DNA of 64,000 nt from NCBI RefSeq assembly GCF_001050015.1, contig NZ_CVTB01000122.1, positions 1-64,000 of the forward strand, read 5' to 3'. Under the pieces are notes generated by a model. The model was not told where the DNA came from. It searched no databases and saw only the letters and a program-made list of their open reading frames with translations. Of this stretch, positions 24,471 to 33,593 are shown in pieces. Both the position numbers and the translations under genes were made by a program. Position 1 is the stretch's first letter. Each line of letters starts with the position of its first letter. Source of the DNA: Mycolicibacterium malmesburyense. Lineage in GTDB: Bacteria; Actinomycetota; Actinomycetes; Mycobacteriales; Mycobacteriaceae.

Positions 24471-24515
24471 CGGCCGAGCACCGCGCGCGGGCGCGACGCT
24501 AGCTGACCGGCGACG

Positions 24516-24791
24516 CTAGCTGGCCTCGCGGCCCCCGGCGACCACGCGCAGCAACGGTGCCTCTCGTTCGGGTGCGATCCGATCGTTGACGGTTGCCACG
24601 ACCGTGTCGACCCGGTCGACCGCACGGTCGCACAGACCGCGGACCTTGTCGCTGGCGGTGTCGACCTCGTCGGCCGCGCTCAACAGGTAGGCACGGACGT
24701 TGACGCGTAGTCGCTCGCCGGCGGACCGCACGCGGCGGCGCAACCGATCGTCGATCTCGACCGTGAGGTAGGGCATCACGCGGAGCTTCAT
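24516..24791 (-). CDS. Hypothetical basic/acidic helical protein behind the MFS gene
   Basis: A 91-residue soluble protein that begins [22 protein letters not shown] and continues as an amphipathic helical segment rich in Arg, Asp and Val ([32 protein letters not shown]), possibly a coiled coil. I do not recognise the family. ATG 24791 overlaps the MFS stop as ATGA, so it is translated with the transporter, but nothing in the sequence shows a transport role. Confidence 0.65.
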   Translation of the reverse strand: MKLRVMPYLTVEIDDRLRRRVRSAGERLRVNVRAYLLSAADEVDTASDKVRGLCDRAVDRVDTVVATVNDRIAPEREAPLLRVVAGGREAS

Positions 24792-26092
24792 GGACCCACC
24801 CTAGCCGCGGGCCGGCTCTCCGCGGTCTGAGCGAGCGGGCGGCCCGCGGACTCCCGCAACGTGAAGATCGTCGCGAGCGAGACGACGGCGGCGGCGATCA
24901 GATACCAGGCGGGAGCCAGGCTGTTGCCGGTCTCGGCGGTCAGCCAGGTGACGACGTACGGGGTGGTGCCGCCGAAGCCGGCGACGCAGATGTTGTAGCC
25001 GATCGAGAAGCCGCTGTAGCGGACGGCGGTGGCGAACAGTTCGACGCCCGCAGACACCGCGGTGGAGACGTAGATCGACTCGATGACGGCAAGGCCGCAG
25101 TGGGCGGCGATCGCGGCGACCAGCGACCCGGAGTTCAGCAGAAGAAACAGCGGATAGCCGAGCACCGCGAACGCCACCGAACCGGCGATGAGCATCGGGC
25201 GGCGGCCGATCCGGTCCGACAGCGCGGCCAGCGGCAGGATCAGTATCAGCGCGACGAGGCTGGCCAGCGTGATGGACAGGAAGGCGTCGGTTTTCGAGAA
25301 CTCGAGCGTCTTGATGAAGTAGGTCGGCAGGAACGTGAACACGACGTAGTAGCCGATGTTGAAGACGATGAACAGCCCGATGACTTGCAGAATCGGCCGC
25401 CAGGACGTCGTGAACGCCTCGCGCAGCGGCGATTCGGCGACCCGGTCGGTCTTGCTGAGTTCGGCGAAGTGGGGTGTGTCGTCGAGGCGCAGGCGGATGT
25501 AGAGGCCGACGAGACCCAGCGGTCCGGCGATCAGAAACGGGATGCGCCACCCGTAGCTCTCCATCGCCGCGGCGGGCAGGAGCGCCTGCAGAAGTGTCAC
25601 GGTGATCGAGCCGAGAAGGAAGCCCAGCACGCCGGACCACACCATGAACGTGATGGTCAGTCCGCGGCGGCGTTCGGAGGCGAACTCGGCGAGATAGACG
25701 GCGCCGCCGCCGTATTCGCCGCCTGCCGAGAAACCCTGCAGGCAGCGCAGGAGCAGGAGCAGCAACGGCGCCGCGACACCGATCGACGCATACGTGGGCA
25801 GCACGCCGATGAGCACGGTCGCGCCCGACATCAGCAGGATCACCAACGCCAGCACCCGTTGCCTGCCGAGCTTGTCGCCGAGGGGGCCGAAGACGAAGCC
25901 GCCGAGCGGACGCATGAAGAAGGCGGCCGCGAAGATCGCGAACGTGTTCAGCAGCGCCGCGGTCTCGTTGCCCGCCGGAAAGAAGTTCGCCGCGATGAAC
26001 GTCGCCAGGAAGCCGTAGATCGCGAAGTCGAACCACTCGACGGCGTTTCCGATCGACGCGCCGGTGACCGCCTTCCGCACATCGCTTGGCAT
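24788..26092 (-). CDS. MFS transporter of the metabolite:H+ symporter (ProP-like) type
   Basis: A 434-residue, 12-segment transporter. It opens with [22 protein letters not shown], the signature of the MHS family (proline/betaine, shikimate, ketoglutarate and citrate symporters), followed by the loop motif [13 protein letters not shown] and [22 protein letters not shown], both diagnostic. The second half repeats the loop as LSDRIGRRP. The substrate is an organic acid or compatible solute but cannot be chosen from sequence. A near-perfect 21-bp palindrome lies 37 bp upstream of the ATG and is the likely operator. The 91-residue gene downstream is overlapped by 4 bp. Confidence 0.92.
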   Translation of the reverse strand: MPSDVRKAVTGASIGNAVEWFDFAIYGFLATFIAANFFPAGNETAALLNTFAIFAAAFFMRPLGGFVFGPLGDKLGRQRVLALVILLMSGATVLIGVLPTYASIGVAAPLLLLLLRCLQGFSAGGEYGGGAVYLAEFASERRRGLTITFMVWSGVLGFLLGSITVTLLQALLPAAAMESYGWRIPFLIAGPLGLVGLYIRLRLDDTPHFAELSKTDRVAESPLREAFTTSWRPILQVIGLFIVFNIGYYVVFTFLPTYFIKTLEFSKTDAFLSITLASLVALILILPLAALSDRIGRRPMLIAGSVAFAVLGYPLFLLLNSGSLVAAIAAHCGLAVIESIYVSTAVSAGVELFATAVRYSGFSIGYNICVAGFGGTTPYVVTWLTAETGNSLAPAWYLIAAAVVSLATIFTLRESAGRPLAQTAESRPAARVGP

Positions 26093-26128
26093 CCGACCTC
26101 CCGAAAGTAAGCGCTGCGCTGAGCAATT

Positions 26129-26149
26129 CGCTTACCGGGCCGGTAAGCG
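26129..26149. promoter_or_regulatory. 21-bp palindrome, probable operator of the MFS gene
   Basis: Arms CGCTTACCGG and CCGGTAAGCG around one central base, 37 bp before the ATG of the MFS gene on the minus strand. A further half-like AGTAAGCGCT lies at 26106-26115, between the palindrome and the gene. The symmetry is that of a TetR- or GntR-type operator; no regulator gene is adjacent. Confidence 0.6.
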
Positions 26150-26209
26150 CCCTACGACGATATCGGGCGCATCGGCGATGCAGCCACCGATCCTCGCTCA
26201 CGCTGGCTA

Positions 26210-26263
26210 CCCGCGGCGCTCACGCTGACCCGCGGCGCTCCCCGCTGACCACCCGCGGCGCTC
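26210..26263. repeat. Three direct copies of CCCGCGGCGCTC
   Basis: The 12-bp word occurs at 26210-26221, 26229-26240 and 26252-26263, spaced 19 and 23 bp, each flanked by CGCTG or CGCTA. The array abuts the 3' end of the DUF222/HNH gene. Confidence 0.6.
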
Positions 26264-26266
26264 CCG

Positions 26267-27652
26267 CTACCCATCCTGATCCTCCGGCGGCGGGTCGGTG
26301 TTGCCGCGCAGCAGCTCCTCCGGGTGGTGCAGGCGGTTGACTTCGGGCGGATGGATGTCGTTACTCCAGGCCAGCCGGCCGGCGTCGGTGACGACCGTGC
26401 GCCAGCGACCCTCGCTGACCGCGGTGTGGTGGGGCCCGCAGCAGAAGAACAACTTGTCGGCGTCGGTGGCACCATCGTCGGCCCACTCCGGGCTGTGATG
26501 CACCTCGGAGTGATAACCCGGTTCGGTACAACCCGGCCGAGTGCAACCGCCGTCGCGCGCGTAGCAGATGATCCGCTGATCGGCGGTGGCTATCCGTTTC
26601 TGTCGACCGAGATAGATCGGACGGTCGGAGTGGTCGTCGAAGACGGCCAGGTAGTGGATCGCGTCGGTGGCCATCCGGATCAGGTCGCGCATCGGCAGTG
26701 CGGTGTCTCCGCCCGTGCGCGCCGGTCCCGGCATCGACACGGACGGGTCGACGACCGCGTGGGCCGCCTGGTTCAACTCTCCCAGCGTGGTTCGGACGAC
26801 GACGGTGACGGCGTGGCCGCGATGCGTTCCGAACTCACCCGACGCGATACCGGCCTTCAACCCGAGTTTGACGCCGTCGTGGCAGCGTTGGGCCATCGAC
26901 CGGTCGTCTCGCATCTCGGCGACACTGCCGTCGGGCAGATGCCGGCCCGGCCGAACCGCGGCCGTCGCAGTTTCGACGTAGCAACGGGTTTCGGGATCGA
27001 TCCATCCCGTGAGCCGGGACATTCCGTCGCGTCCCTGCGGACCGAGTTGCAGCCCGCGGCGCCGCGCGCGATCGTTCTCGTCGTAATGCCCGTCGGGATT
27101 GAAGATCTCGTCGATGCGCCGACCGACGACGCGCACCGCTTCGGCGTCGCTCTTACTCGCCTCGCGCACGAGACTCGCTTCGACCTCTGTGCGGTCAGCC
27201 ACCGAGGTGTTTGACGGCAACCTGTCCATGCACTCGGTGATCACTCGCAGGTGGTCCTCGCCAATGGTGCCCGCCTCGACGGCGTCGGCGACCGTCGGTA
27301 GCTCCGGAGGTATCGGCGTGCCGGTCAGGGCGGCGCTCGGCCGGATCCTCGCCGCGACCTTGAACCGGCGCCGGATCTCTCTCGGCGCAATTCGCAACCG
27401 GGCCCACAGCTTGTCGATCACGTCGGGGTCGGCGCTCTCGTCGGGCGGGCGGGTGAGATCCGCGAACACCCGGTACATCAAGCCTCGGTTCACCCGGTAC
27501 TGGGTTTCCAACCGTTCCGCCATCATCACCCGGAACGGGCTGCCCACATCATCGGTGGACAACTCTCGAAGCTCATCCTGCGCGGCGTCGATCTGGTCCA
27601 GCAGCGCGAGACCTCGCTCCCGCGCCACCGCTCCAGTGATGAAACCCGCCAT
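26267..27652 (-). CDS. DUF222 (13E12 family) HNH endonuclease-like protein
   Basis: A 461-residue protein with the DUF222 domain over about 20-330 and a C-terminal HNH module at about 370-425. The HNH part shows CYARDGGCTRPGCTEPGYHSEVHH (Cys and His zinc/catalytic region), then the WADDGATDADKLFFCCGPHH segment with the second H and final HH. These proteins form the 13E12 repeat family, present in several copies per mycobacterial genome and associated with prophage insertion in M. tuberculosis; enzymatic activity is inferred from the motif. Short direct repeats lie on both sides, and DnaA-box-like words precede the start. Confidence 0.88.
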   Translation of the reverse strand: MAGFITGAVARERGLALLDQIDAAQDELRELSTDDVGSPFRVMMAERLETQYRVNRGLMYRVFADLTRPPDESADPDVIDKLWARLRIAPREIRRRFKVAARIRPSAALTGTPIPPELPTVADAVEAGTIGEDHLRVITECMDRLPSNTSVADRTEVEASLVREASKSDAEAVRVVGRRIDEIFNPDGHYDENDRARRRGLQLGPQGRDGMSRLTGWIDPETRCYVETATAAVRPGRHLPDGSVAEMRDDRSMAQRCHDGVKLGLKAGIASGEFGTHRGHAVTVVVRTTLGELNQAAHAVVDPSVSMPGPARTGGDTALPMRDLIRMATDAIHYLAVFDDHSDRPIYLGRQKRIATADQRIICYARDGGCTRPGCTEPGYHSEVHHSPEWADDGATDADKLFFCCGPHHTAVSEGRWRTVVTDAGRLAWSNDIHPPEVNRLHHPEELLRGNTDPPPEDQDG

Positions 27653-27772
27653 AGGTCAACGCTATCCACGACCCGGACACAACGAGACCGCTCAGCGCGG
27701 CATGACCGAATCTGTGGATGAACCCGACGTTGGGGATAACCCCGCAGCCCCACCGGATTTTGTCGGTGGCCT

Positions 27773-27882
27773 GTGCTAGGCGGATCGGTGCCCTGTGCTA
27801 GGCGGATCGGTGCCTTGTGCTAGGCGGATCCGTGCCTTGAGGTAGGCGGATCGGTGCCTTGTGCTAGGCGAATCAGAGCTCT
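27773..27882. repeat. Five tandem copies of a 22-bp unit
   Basis: The unit begins GTGCTAGGCGGATCGG and ends TGCCTT/CT. Copies lie at 27773, 27795, 27817, 27839 and 27861. The first two are identical but for one base, the third has one further change, the fourth changes GTGC to GAGG, and the fifth is diverged at its end. The last copy overlaps the stop codon of the next minus-strand gene. There are no spacers, so it is a simple tandem repeat rather than a CRISPR array. Confidence 0.85.
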
Positions 27883-28316
27883 CTACCGGACGCTTCCGAA
27901 CGCGATCCGCCCAACCAGAACGGTCGCGTCGCCAGCGCCACGGCGCCCAACACCGCGAGCGGGGCCACCAACGGCACCCACGGCAGCGACGGCGCCAACA
28001 CCACCGCCGCCAGCGCAACGGCCGTGAACACCAACGCCGAAACGACCGTCGGCGCCGTGACGTCGCTCGTATGCCGCAGCACCAGGTACCCCGCCCCCGC
28101 CAATCCGCACAGCGCCGCAAGGACCGGGCTCGCGGACGCGATGACGATCACCGCGGCCGTCGACAACACCGCCACCGTTGCGGCGACTCGAAACCAATTG
28201 CCCAGCAACACCATCAGCACCGCGAACCCGCACACAAAGAGCGCCGCATCGTCGGCCGGCAACGCCGCTGCCGCCACCATGACGAGGCCGAACGCGGTCG
28301 ACAGCGCGCGGTTCAC
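27873..28316 (-). CDS. Membrane protein of the MoxR/DUF58 operon
   Basis: A 147-residue protein with about six short hydrophobic segments and almost no loops (AFGLVMVAAAALPADDAALFVCGFAVLMVLLG through VPLVAPLAVLGAVALATRPFW), ending in a polar Ser/Arg/Glu tail. GTG 28316 overlaps the DUF58 stop by 4 bp. Its place at the end of the DUF4129-MoxR-DUF58 unit and its size suggest a membrane accessory of that system. The final tandem-repeat copy covers its stop codon. Confidence 0.75.
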   Translation of the reverse strand: MNRALSTAFGLVMVAAAALPADDAALFVCGFAVLMVLLGNWFRVAATVAVLSTAAVIVIASASPVLAALCGLAGAGYLVLRHTSDVTAPTVVSALVFTAVALAAVVLAPSLPWVPLVAPLAVLGAVALATRPFWLGGSRSEASGREL

Positions 28317-29562
28317 CGTCGCCTCCGCACGGGCCTGCGGTGGTCTGGCACCAGTTGCATCGCCTGGTCGAGCGAGTCGTCCTCACGCCACGCCACGATG
28401 TCGACGCCGACGGTACCCATGTCCCGATACATGAACGACCTTTGCAACGACCACATCCGGGCCACCAACGCGTCGCAACCCTCCTCGAACGGGGCGCCCT
28501 GCAGGACGTCGACGGCCACCACCGTGTGGCCACGCTTGCACAGGTCGATCAACGCGAGCGCGAACTCGGTGTCGAGCATCGTCGAGAACGCGACGACGAT
28601 CGCGCCCGGCGGAACCGCCGCCCGCGGCGCCAGCGTCCCCGACGTGGTGTCGTAACCTCCGCTGACGCCCAGCATCGCGTCGAGCACCCGGTAGAACTGC
28701 CTGCGTCCGATGTCCGCGCTCAGCCAGCGTGGGTTCCGATCGCCGAGCGCGACGACGCCCGCCCGGTCACCGCTGCGCAGCGCGCTCTGCACCACCTGCA
28801 CCGCGCCGCGGGCCGTGCGCTCGGTCGCCTCGGTCGCAGGCCCCGCGGGTTGCGCGTAATTGTCGATCAGCACCACCACATCGGCCGCGCGGTCGGTCAG
28901 CCGTTCGGTGACGTGCAGGCTGCCCCGGCGCGCGCTGACCGGCCAATTGACCGTCCGCAGTTGATCTCCCGGCACGTACCGACGCACATCGGCGTATTCG
29001 ACACCGGGTCCCGTGTGCCGGGTCAGGTGCGTGCCCAGACGATCGAGCAGTTCGGTGCGCGGGATCGCGGTCGACTGCGGCGGCGCCATCGGGAACACGA
29101 AGACGTCCGCGGCGTCGACCACCCCGATCCCCTCGACCAGGCCGCCCCGTGCCATCACCGTCAGATGCGCCTGGAGCGGGTAGCGGCCCCAGCGTTCCGC
29201 GGTCGCCACGACGGTCTGCCTGTCCTCGCGCTCCCGCGACTCGACCTCCAGCGTCAGTCCGGCCAAGCCGCCGCTGAGCAACTTGACCGCCTCGCCGTCG
29301 GCCTCCGCCCACATCGTGATCCGCGTCGGCTCGCCCTCGAAGCACCGGTGAACTCCAGGATCGGCGCACACGCGGACCGTCGGGACCGTTCGCTGCCATC
29401 CGACCGAACACAGCACCCCGATGAAGGGTGCGGCGAACGCGATCAGCTGCCAGCGGCCCCCGAGCACCGCGACCGCCATCACCACCACCGCGCAGGTCAA
29501 CAGTGCGCGAGCCAGAGGTGAGGCCCGCCAACGCAACTCGGCTTCGCTGCGACGGGATTCGA

Positions 29563-29566
<4 letters not shown>
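28313..29566 (-). CDS. DUF58 protein with VWA-like domain, MoxR partner
   Basis: A 417-residue protein. Two membrane helices at about 17-50 (SPLARALLTCAVVVMAVAVLG, LIAFAAPFIGVLCSVGW) are followed by a beta-rich region and the DUF58 signature GPGVEYADVRRYVPGDQLRTVNWPVSARRG at about 205-235. A VWA-like part follows (ADVVVLIDNYAQP). GTG 29566 overlaps the MoxR stop as GTGA. DUF58 proteins act with MoxR ATPases, proposed as chaperone systems that insert metal or assemble periplasmic complexes. Compare M. tuberculosis Rv3693. Confidence 0.88.
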
Positions 29567-30524
<958 letters not shown>

Positions 30525-30528
<4 letters not shown>

Positions 30529-31010
30529 ACCCGCTCCAACCGTTGCAGGATCTCGTCCAGCGTCGCGCGGCCCGGACCGGGCGTGTCCGTTCCGCGTTCG
30601 GCGACGTTCTCGGGATTGACCCAGGCCCACAGGTCCGGGCCGAACAGCATCTCGCCGGTGGCGTGGTAGGCGACGCGATTACGGTTTCGCCGTTGACCCG
30701 TGGCCAATTCGAACTGCCGCGCCAGCATCGGACGCAGGTGGCGGTCCCAGTCGGTGCGGGTGGCCTCCGCACGGCTGATCAAGGTCTCGGTACGCGACCG
30801 CCAACGACGCAGCGACTTGGCCGCATCGTCGGAAAGTGTTTGTTCATCGCCGGTTTCGGCCTCCTGGGCCAGTTGCCATCGCAGGCCCAACAATGCCAAT
30901 GCAAGCGCGGTTCCGGATACGACGAGAATGAGCTCGCGGTCGCGGCTGACGACGGCCAGCAATTCCGCCCCCGCGACCAACAGAAACGCCGCTGCCACAG
31001 ACTTTCTCAC
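30525..31010 (-). CDS. Membrane protein of the MoxR operon
   Basis: A 161-residue protein with two membrane helices in the first 45 residues (VAAAFLLVAGAELLAVVSR and LILVVSGTALALALLGLRWQL) and a cytoplasmic helical domain rich in Arg and Glu (SLRRWRSRTETLISRAEATRTDWDRHLRPMLARQFELATG), ending with an LDEILQRLERV helix. GTG 31010 overlaps the DUF4129 stop as GTGA. Homologues occur between DUF4129 and MoxR genes in actinobacteria; no enzymatic motif is seen, so a structural or scaffold role in the membrane complex is inferred. Confidence 0.78.
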
Positions 31011-31963
31011 GAGGCCACCTCGGAAACTCGCTGCGGCAGTTCGGTCAGCACCCGGTTGAGCACCCGAACCGCAGCGTCGCGGTGCCGCTCGCTCATCACG
31101 TGTGGTGAGAATCGCGCCTCCTCGAACAACTCAACGAGCTCGGTGGCGCTGTCCGAACGCAGCGCGCCGCTGGCGACCGCCCGCGCCAGCACCTCGGTCG
31201 GGGTGTCACACGCCTGCGGCACCGCCCCGGGAACCCTCGTCAGTTCGCGTTCCATCGCGGCGTAGCAGGCGATGATCGCCTCCCGGGGTTCGCGGCTCAG
31301 GTCACCGATCTCGGCCAGCCCTACCTCGGCCGCCCTCGCGAGCGTTGTCGTGGCCGTCGGTGCCGCCACGGGGGCGTCCGGCGCCTCGACGTATGCCGCG
31401 CTCGGACGGGGCCCCTGCCGCCGCGACGCGACCGCCGTTCCCACGACGATCAGCGCCATCAACAGCAGCATCGGCGGGATCAGGTAGTTCACCACGTTGC
31501 CGTCGGAGCCGTCCTCGACGGGCGGACGGGGGTCGGCCGGGTCACCGGTGGCCACGTCGTCGGGCGTGACCGGCGGCGGCGCCGTTTCGGTCGGCATTGG
31601 CAGCGACAACCGCGACAACAGCGCGACCACGGATACCAGCGCGATGAGCGCCACCAGCGCGACGAGCGCGAACCGCCATGACGGCCGCTCTCCCGAACGT
31701 TCGCTCCTCGGCAGGTCCCCCATGGGGGCGGGGAGCGGCCGTCTGTCCCGCATCCGCACGACGATCGCGAAGCCGATGATCGCCACCGCCGCGCACAGCA
31801 GCACGACGACCGCGGTCAGGGCCACCGGATTGCTCTCGCGTGGCTCCACCCGTTCGGCGGTCCGCTCCACGCCCGGGACATAGCCGCGCAGCGCCCAGGC
31901 GGCAAGCACCATGAGCGTGATCACCGCGATCACGCGTCGCGTCGACGTGCCGGTGGTGCCCAT
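31007..31963 (-). CDS. DUF4129 membrane protein, first gene of the MoxR operon
   Basis: A 318-residue protein with membrane segments near 10-26, 46-68, 97-117 and 160-180, a Pro/Asp-rich outer loop (TETAPPPVTPDDVATGDPADPRP), and a C-terminal DUF4129 domain at about 235-310 (REAIIACYAAMERELTRVPG, CDTPTEVLARAV, LVELFEEARFSPHVMSERHRDAAVRVLNRV). DUF4129 is also found at the end of transglutaminase-like proteins linked to DUF58/MoxR systems. ATG 31963 is used; the frame upstream is not protein-like. Divergent from the methyltransferase gene. Confidence 0.82.
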   Translation of the reverse strand: MGTTGTSTRRVIAVITLMVLAAWALRGYVPGVERTAERVEPRESNPVALTAVVVLLCAAVAIIGFAIVVRMRDRRPLPAPMGDLPRSERSGERPSWRFALVALVALIALVSVVALLSRLSLPMPTETAPPPVTPDDVATGDPADPRPPVEDGSDGNVVNYLIPPMLLLMALIVVGTAVASRRQGPRPSAAYVEAPDAPVAAPTATTTLARAAEVGLAEIGDLSREPREAIIACYAAMERELTRVPGAVPQACDTPTEVLARAVASGALRSDSATELVELFEEARFSPHVMSERHRDAAVRVLNRVLTELPQRVSEVAS

Positions 31964-32017
31964 GGCCCTGTGGCCATCCTGACACGGATGGCCTCCGGCC
32001 CGATACGTTCGACAACT

Positions 32018-32677
32018 ATGAGCATCACACTGCACGAGTCCCGCGTCGCCGGGGCGCTCGACCGGATGTACGCCGAAGCCCGCTATCAGATGGAGGCGCT
32101 GCGGCGCGCCGACTTCGCCCGCCTGTCGGAGGCGACCCCGCAGGAGCGCGCCGACGCCCTGAGCGACTTCTACCTGCCGGTGACCCCGGAGGCGGGCCGG
32201 CTGCTGTACGCGCTCGTGCGGGCGAGTAAACCCACTACCGTCGTCGAGTTCGGGATGTCCCTCGGCATCTCCGCGATCCATCTGGCCTCGGCGGTGAAGG
32301 ACAACGGCCGCGGCGAGGTCATCACCACCGAACTCAGCGCGGCCAAAGTGTCCGCCGCGACGAACACGTTCGTCGACATCGGTCTCGACGACGTCATCAC
32401 GGTGCTGGCGGGCGACGCGCTGCACACTCTGCAAACGCTGGCAGGCACAGTCGATTTCGTGTTACTGGATGGCTGGAAAGAACTGTATCTACCGGTGCTC
32501 GAACTGGTTCAGCCGCGCCTGAGACCGGGCGCGCTGGTCGTCGCCGACAACACCTCGATGGACGAACTCGTCCCGTATCTCGACTTCGTCCGCGACCCGG
32601 CCAACGGTTACGTCAGCGTCCCGATCCCGGCGCGGGAGAGCGACAGCATGGAGATCAGTTGTCGCGCGGTCACTTAG
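32018..32677 (+). CDS. Class I SAM-dependent O-methyltransferase-like protein
   Basis: A 219-residue enzyme. The SAM-binding motif I reads VVEFGMSLGISAIHLASAV (about 75-93), motif II VITTELS, the DALHTLQTL segment and VDFVLLDGWKELYLPVLELV (about 145-165) match the catechol/caffeoyl-CoA-type O-methyltransferase family (MdmC-like), with a C-terminal ALVVADNTSMDELVPYLDFV. Cytoplasmic; the methyl acceptor is unknown. ATG 32018 is chosen; a TACGTT element ends 8 nt upstream, consistent with near-leaderless transcription. Its end overlaps the convergent gene by 8 bp. Confidence 0.87.
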   Translation: MSITLHESRVAGALDRMYAEARYQMEALRRADFARLSEATPQERADALSDFYLPVTPEAGRLLYALVRASKPTTVVEFGMSLGISAIHLASAVKDNGRGEVITTELSAAKVSAATNTFVDIGLDDVITVLAGDALHTLQTLAGTVDFVLLDGWKELYLPVLELVQPRLRPGALVVADNTSMDELVPYLDFVRDPANGYVSVPIPARESDSMEISCRAVT

Positions 32678-33497
32678 CGCGCCGAAGCCGGGTCTTGGCC
32701 TCTTTGACCGCGGCCGCGGCGTCACGGCTGGCCTGTTTACCCTTGTCGTAGGCGTCCTCTGCGGAGGCCAGCCCGCGCTCGGCTTCCTGCAGCCTGCGCT
32801 GGGCATCCTGGTGTCGTAGCCGCGCGGCGGCCAGGTCGGACTGCAGTTCGGACAGCGCATCGTCGGCCTCGGCCTTGGTGCGCTCGGCGGCGGCCAGTTC
32901 GGCGCGCACCCGCTGCAGTTCCCGTCGTGCTGCGGCGTCCTCGGTGTCGCCTTCGTCGCCCTTCTTCTTCTCCGCCTGTTCGGCTTCGGGCTTTGGTTTG
33001 CGACGGGTGGTGGGGCTGAAAACAATTGCGGTGTCGCCGAATTCACCGAACCCCGACCACTCCTCGGCCTTGGTCAGTCGGCCCAGCCGATCGGCGACGT
33101 CGGGGTCGGCGACCGCGGCCTGCAGGGTGCCGGTGACGTCGTCGCGCAGCGCTCCGGCCGGATTCTTGAGCCCGGCCTCCTCGAACGCCGCGCGGGTGAG
33201 ATCGTTGACCAGCCGGCGCTGTTCGCCGGAGAGCTCCCGGATGCGTTCGCCGTCCATCGCCGCGTGCGCGTCACGCAACCGCTCGCCGAGCCCCTTCAGC
33301 CGGCTCTTGACGTCCTCGTCGCCGAGCGCGAGCCGATTGACCACCCACGCGGCGGTCGTCGGCTTGCGCGCGGCCGAGATCCGCTTACCCGCCTCGGCGT
33401 CGCCGCGCTTCTTGGCCTCGCCGGCCAACTTGGTCCGCAACGCGGTGAAGTCCTCGGGCCTGGCGGCATACAGTTCGTCGAGCGCATCGTGGGCCAT
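32670..33497 (-). CDS. Coiled-coil protein of unknown function
   Basis: A 275-residue soluble protein. The first 150 residues are helical and charged (LDELYAARPEDFTALRTKLAGEAKKRG, TTAAWVVNRLALGDEDV), resembling an actinobacterial family of unknown role. Residues about 165-270 are a long Ala/Glu/Arg/Lys heptad-rich coiled coil (RRELQRVRAELAAAERTKAEADDAL). ATG 33497 has GGGAGG about 8-9 nt upstream. It is divergent from kup over 96 bp. No enzymatic motif is seen; scaffold or DNA/membrane-associated roles are both possible. Confidence 0.75.
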   Translation of the reverse strand: MAHDALDELYAARPEDFTALRTKLAGEAKKRGDAEAGKRISAARKPTTAAWVVNRLALGDEDVKSRLKGLGERLRDAHAAMDGERIRELSGEQRRLVNDLTRAAFEEAGLKNPAGALRDDVTGTLQAAVADPDVADRLGRLTKAEEWSGFGEFGDTAIVFSPTTRRKPKPEAEQAEKKKGDEGDTEDAAARRELQRVRAELAAAERTKAEADDALSELQSDLAAARLRHQDAQRRLQEAERGLASAEDAYDKGKQASRDAAAAVKEAKTRLRRAK

Positions 33498-33593
33498 CGC
33501 CTCATCCTCCCAAAAACTTCCCAAACCTTCGCAGACCGAAGCCATCCCCCGCGATGAGCCGCGAACCAGGCCGTCCTCGGCGATGATCATCGG

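Noticed and set aside
27773..27882. CRISPR-like array
   Set aside because: The 22-bp units are directly adjacent with no spacers, and no cas gene is present in the window.
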